From: Oscillospiraceae bacterium
Lineage (GTDB): Bacteria; Bacillota; Clostridia; Oscillospirales; UBA929
Direction of reading: 5' to 3'
Assembly (NCBI GenBank): GCA_009780275.1
Contig: WRAI01000002.1
Coordinates: 1 to 64,000, forward strand
DNA length: 64,000 nucleotides
Position numbers and translations under genes: made by a program. Position 1 is the stretch's first letter, and each line of letters begins with the position of its first letter. The notes under the pieces are model-generated. The model was not told the DNA's origin. It saw only the letters and a list, made by a program, of their open reading frames with translations, and did no database searches. Below, one piece after another: positions 60,934-64,000 of this stretch.

Positions 60934-63186
60934 ATGCGTGAACCAGCTTACAAAACACAGCGCGAACAACGGCGCGAACAGGCTAAATCTGAATACGCTG
61001 ACTCGCTCCTCCAACGTCGTGATGACTCAGCCGCCCATCAATCAATGTTGTCGGACAATGATGCTGCCAAAGTCGCCCGTTCGACACTCACTACACACAA
61101 CGCGGCTGACTCTCTCAATCTTGACGTAACGGCAGCGATGACTGCACCTAATATATCACGAGCATCAAGTTCGGTCAAGACTGCCGGAAAAACGGCAGTG
61201 AAGCCAAGCGGCAGTGATACAGTCTACAAAATAAGTCAAAACATGGGGCAGAAGCGCACTGTGTACAAACCCAAACGCATACGCAAAAACCTTGCGAAAA
61301 GGGGCGAAGGCGTTGTCGGTTCAGCGGCCAATACCTTAGGACAAAGTGATGACATCGGCGCAAAGACAATCGGCACAGGCTATCGCGGTGTAAAAACAGG
61401 TGTACACACGACTACCATTGCAGCAAAAGGTGTTGGTGGTGTTATCACGGCCGAAGGTAAAATGCTCCGCGACCTCGCTGCGAAAAAATACGGGGAAGCG
61501 GCAAAAGATGTCGCCAAAGGCGCGGGTGGCGTTGTAAAAAGCGGTGCGGGTCTTGCATCTGCCGGTATTAAAAATGCCGGGCAATCCACTACGAGTTTAC
61601 TCCGTCGTAGTGATGATTTAGGCGCAAAGGCAGCCGGTGCAAGCTATTCCGCTGTATCAAAGGCGCGAAGGACAACAAGAGCAGCGCGCCGCACCGCCGG
61701 CACGACGATACGAACAACCCGCCGTGTCGCCCGTGGCGGTATCAGAGTAGCCGCCTTAGCAATTAAATCGATAGGATTGCTCTTGCCCCTAATTGCTATT
61801 ATTGCGCCCATTATCTTAGTTGTCGGCATTATTCCCACGTTCTCGCTAACAAATACAGATTGGGAACTGAGCATCACATATAAGTATATTGTCCGGCGCG
61901 ATGTGCGTTTCCAACAAGACATAAATAGAACTATCAACGCGACTCCTGATGATTGGCAAACTCACTTTTATCTAAACGGTCAATCATCTACACGCATGGC
62001 TATGCGCATCGAAACCAACGCCGATAATATGCTTAATTATTTCGACACCCGTTATGGCGAATATCAGCTCAACAGCACAATCCTGTTTTGGACAGACGAT
62101 ACAACCGTACGGCAGCGAATCAATAATATCCATAACGCAATGCACAATTTCTCCCACTACGATTGGACAGAAACCATAACAGTTTATCCCGAATACCCCA
62201 ACGAATACGGCGAATACCCCGAGCCTGAAACAATTACCATTCGGCATCGTAACATTATGCTGGAAACAATGACGTTTGACCAATATGTAGACCAGACACT
62301 TATCGCCCGGCTGGACGAAGAGCAGCGCGAAAGATACGAGGCCATCCGTGAAGTGGGAACATACACCTTCCGAAACATATTGTCATCGCCATTCCCTGAT
62401 ATAAATTGGCACTGGCATAAAACACAGCGTTTCGGTTGGCGATTGCTTGCAGATAACACTATCCAAGAATACAACGCTATCGGCGTGACTGTTCCGCCCG
62501 GCACGGCTACCCACGCGCCAACCTTTGGTACAGTCCGGGAAGTAACCCGTCAAGCCGACGGCACATATCACGTTGTTTTCTCAAACGCTGAGGAGCGCAT
62601 CCGCTTCTCCGGCCTAACATCCACAACATTATCCGAAGGCGACGCAGTGCATAATCGTGAACAGATTGGCATCGCCGGTGGTTACACTTCTATCGCGTTC
62701 CGGCTTAATGGCCAAAGGCTTAACCCATTGTTCTATATGGAGAACGACCTCGCTACGTCGGACGAACGACAATCTTACGGCAACGCCGGCTACCCGTTGA
62801 CACTCGATGAGGCAGAACGCTTACGAACTGTTGCAGAACGCTACCTAGGTTTCCCGTACCAATGGGGCGGTTCAGCTCCACCAGCCTTTGATTGTTCCGG
62901 GTTCGTCATATGGGTGCTGCGCCAAGCCGGTATTGCAAATATGAGCCGCGTCGGTTCGACTTCCATGTACATCAATTACACCATCCGAATACCGCCTGAC
63001 CATGCAATGCCCGGCGACTTGATTTTCTTTCATAGCACATTCCCAACTGACCGTATGACATCCCATGTCGGACTCTACATGGGCGGCGGTTATATGATAC
63101 ACGCCGGTAGCCCCATACACTACGCCAATATCCATACTCCATACTGGACAAGACATTTCTTTGGGTTCGGGCGGGTCATTCGATAA
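60934..63186 (+). CDS. NlpC/P60 cell-wall hydrolase of the conjugation system
   Basis: A 750-residue protein. A basic, Ala/Gly/Thr-rich N-terminal region of about 270 residues with repeated RSDDLGAKAAGASYSAV-like segments precedes one membrane helix (about 280-305, LLLPLIAIIAPIILVVG). An extracellular middle part follows, and a C-terminal NlpC/P60 peptidase has the catalytic Cys in FDCSGF (about 652) and His in SHVGLYMG (about 709). It opens peptidoglycan for the mating channel. AGAGGAG precedes the ATG. Confidence 0.93.
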   Translation: MREPAYKTQREQRREQAKSEYADSLLQRRDDSAAHQSMLSDNDAAKVARSTLTTHNAADSLNLDVTAAMTAPNISRASSSVKTAGKTAVKPSGSDTVYKISQNMGQKRTVYKPKRIRKNLAKRGEGVVGSAANTLGQSDDIGAKTIGTGYRGVKTGVHTTTIAAKGVGGVITAEGKMLRDLAAKKYGEAAKDVAKGAGGVVKSGAGLASAGIKNAGQSTTSLLRRSDDLGAKAAGASYSAVSKARRTTRAARRTAGTTIRTTRRVARGGIRVAALAIKSIGLLLPLIAIIAPIILVVGIIPTFSLTNTDWELSITYKYIVRRDVRFQQDINRTINATPDDWQTHFYLNGQSSTRMAMRIETNADNMLNYFDTRYGEYQLNSTILFWTDDTTVRQRINNIHNAMHNFSHYDWTETITVYPEYPNEYGEYPEPETITIRHRNIMLETMTFDQYVDQTLIARLDEEQRERYEAIREVGTYTFRNILSSPFPDINWHWHKTQRFGWRLLADNTIQEYNAIGVTVPPGTATHAPTFGTVREVTRQADGTYHVVFSNAEERIRFSGLTSTTLSEGDAVHNREQIGIAGGYTSIAFRLNGQRLNPLFYMENDLATSDERQSYGNAGYPLTLDEAERLRTVAERYLGFPYQWGGSAPPAFDCSGFVIWVLRQAGIANMSRVGSTSMYINYTIRIPPDHAMPGDLIFFHSTFPTDRMTSHVGLYMGGGYMIHAGSPIHYANIHTPYWTRHFFGFGRVIR

Positions 63187-63211
63187 CACTATGTTTGAAA
63201 GTAGGTACAAG

Positions 63212-63433
63212 ATGATGAATTTGCCAAAACGTCTACTTGCAGAAATCGAAGCACGGAGAAAAGCTGCCATCCGTTGGAATAGTGCTGATATTTATATTAC
63301 ACAATGGTGTAAGCAGAAAGGTATTGAAATTGAATATATGAGCGGATGTGTCGGGTCTATCTGTGAGCCATATGCCGCAAACCATTACACAATTGAACAA
63401 ATTAAGGAAGCATTAAATAACGAAATGAGGTGA
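63212..63433 (+). CDS. Small hypothetical protein of the transfer operon
   Basis: A 73-residue soluble protein (start MMNLPKRLLAEIEARRKAAI). The frame extends upstream into the NlpC/P60 gene, but the GTAGGT seven bases before 63212 favours this start; 63191 and 63215 are alternatives. Small proteins in this place are common in Tn1549-like elements. Its function is unknown. Confidence 0.6.
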   Translation: MMNLPKRLLAEIEARRKAAIRWNSADIYITQWCKQKGIEIEYMSGCVGSICEPYAANHYTIEQIKEALNNEMR

Positions 63434-63437
63434 AGAT

Positions 63438-64000
63438 ATGGCTACCGTAGCCACCAACAACGTAACAAAAGCCCAAATCGAAGCTGCCCGTAACATCGAC
63501 ATACTCACATATTTACAGGTCTATGAACCGGACAACCTTCGCAAAGTTGGCAACGAGTACCGCCTCCGCGACCATGACAGCATTACTATCAGCAACGGCA
63601 AGTGGTATAGGCACTCTCAGGATATTGGCGGCGCAAATGCACTTGATTTTCTCGTTAAAGTCCGGGGCGTACATTTTGTGGATGCAGTACAAAGCCTAGT
63701 TGGTAAAAACACACCGACCATGTCACCGACACTAACAACGGCATCAAGGCCACCACCGCCAAAACCTTTTAAGCTCCCATTGCCTAACGCCGACAACCAG
63801 CGCGTTTTCGATTATCTTGCCAGTGAGCGCGGCATTGATGTAGGAGTTATCGGAAATTGCGTCCGTGATGGTCTCATTTACGAAAATGAATACGGTGCTT
63901 GTGTCTTTGTGGGAAAGGATAAAGACGGCCAACCACGTCATGCCAGCGTCCGCGCTACCAAAGGCAATTTTAAGCAAGACGTCGCCGGCAGTAATAAAGC
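63438..64000 (+). CDS. Primase-like protein (DUF3991/TOPRIM type), cut by window end
   Basis: The first 187 codons of a longer gene. The visible part has IDILTYLQVYEPDNLRKVG, a zinc-finger-like replacement region YRLRDHDSITISNGKWYRHS, DIGGANALDFLVKVRG and, after a proline-rich linker, NQRVFDYLASERGIDVGVIG, the opening of the DUF3991 part of element primases. A TOPRIM domain would be expected beyond 64 kb. GAGGTGAAG precedes the ATG. It probably primes the transferred strand. Confidence 0.82.
   Translation, partial: MATVATNNVTKAQIEAARNIDILTYLQVYEPDNLRKVGNEYRLRDHDSITISNGKWYRHSQDIGGANALDFLVKVRGVHFVDAVQSLVGKNTPTMSPTLTTASRPPPPKPFKLPLPNADNQRVFDYLASERGIDVGVIGNCVRDGLIYENEYGACVFVGKDKDGQPRHASVRATKGNFKQDVAGSNK

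Overview
The window looks like a chromosome segment of a Clostridia-type Firmicute (Bacillota), possibly an Oscillospiraceae-like gut or rumen anaerobe. The reasons are strong GGAGG ribosome binding sites, sigma-A promoters of the TTGNNN-17-TATAAT type, SpoIID- and YgiQ-family proteins, an SLH-anchored subtilase, and a Tn1549/CTn-like conjugation module. The genus is an inference; there is no rRNA here.

Layout. 0-2.4 kb: end of a mobile element, with a large serine recombinase, a small upstream gene, paired TATACG-N5-CGTATA operators and a ruined XRE repressor. 2.4-8.4 kb: a lipoprotein, a lectin remnant, YgiQ, an AraC-acetyltransferase fusion and a zinc-ribbon/discoidin protein. 8.5-13.7 kb: glycolytic operon pgk-tpiA-gpmI-eno behind one clear promoter. 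13.8-19.9 kb: spoIID-like, queA, methyltransferase, tgt, PAP2 and dusB, a queuosine and tRNA-modification operon. 20.2-23.1 kb: asd-dapA-dapB (lysine/diaminopimelate), followed by a truncated YhcG-type gene. 23.6-27.3 kb: Nudix, cell-wall peptidase, a leaderless methyltransferase and a membrane-inserted M28 peptidase. 27.3-40.4 kb: one long minus-strand run, argG...argH-argC-argJ-argB-argD-argF, that contains an ABC transporter and small genes and ends in an aquaporin-like channel plus arsC.

40.7-45.1 kb: the most unusual part. Six same-strand genes (Nudix, three members of one uncharacterised Cys-rich family, a GyrI-like protein and an AraC fusion) are mostly separated by related repeats of about 45-65 bp. 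Each repeat abuts a stop codon and has partly complementary ends, so the region reads like a cassette array, although the repeats lack the canonical attC core. Two further members of the Cys-rich family, or relatives of it, lie at 7.4 and 35.8 kb. 45.6-49.3 kb: a 1225-residue subtilase with Ig-like, leucine-rich and SLH-like parts.

50.0-64.0 kb: an integrative conjugative element inserted at a tRNA-Gly(UCC). It begins with a displaced 3' tRNA fragment, followed by a tyrosine integrase, two tandem LexA-like repressors with different HTH domains but nearly identical S24 domains, a divergent XRE regulator with operators, and an excisionase-like protein. Transfer genes follow: PcfB-like, VirD4, Maff2-like, VirB6-like, PrgI, VirB4, NlpC/P60 and a primase-like gene cut by the window end. 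A membrane-protein gene with its own promoter sits backwards inside the transfer operon. The element's other end and its relaxase lie beyond the window.
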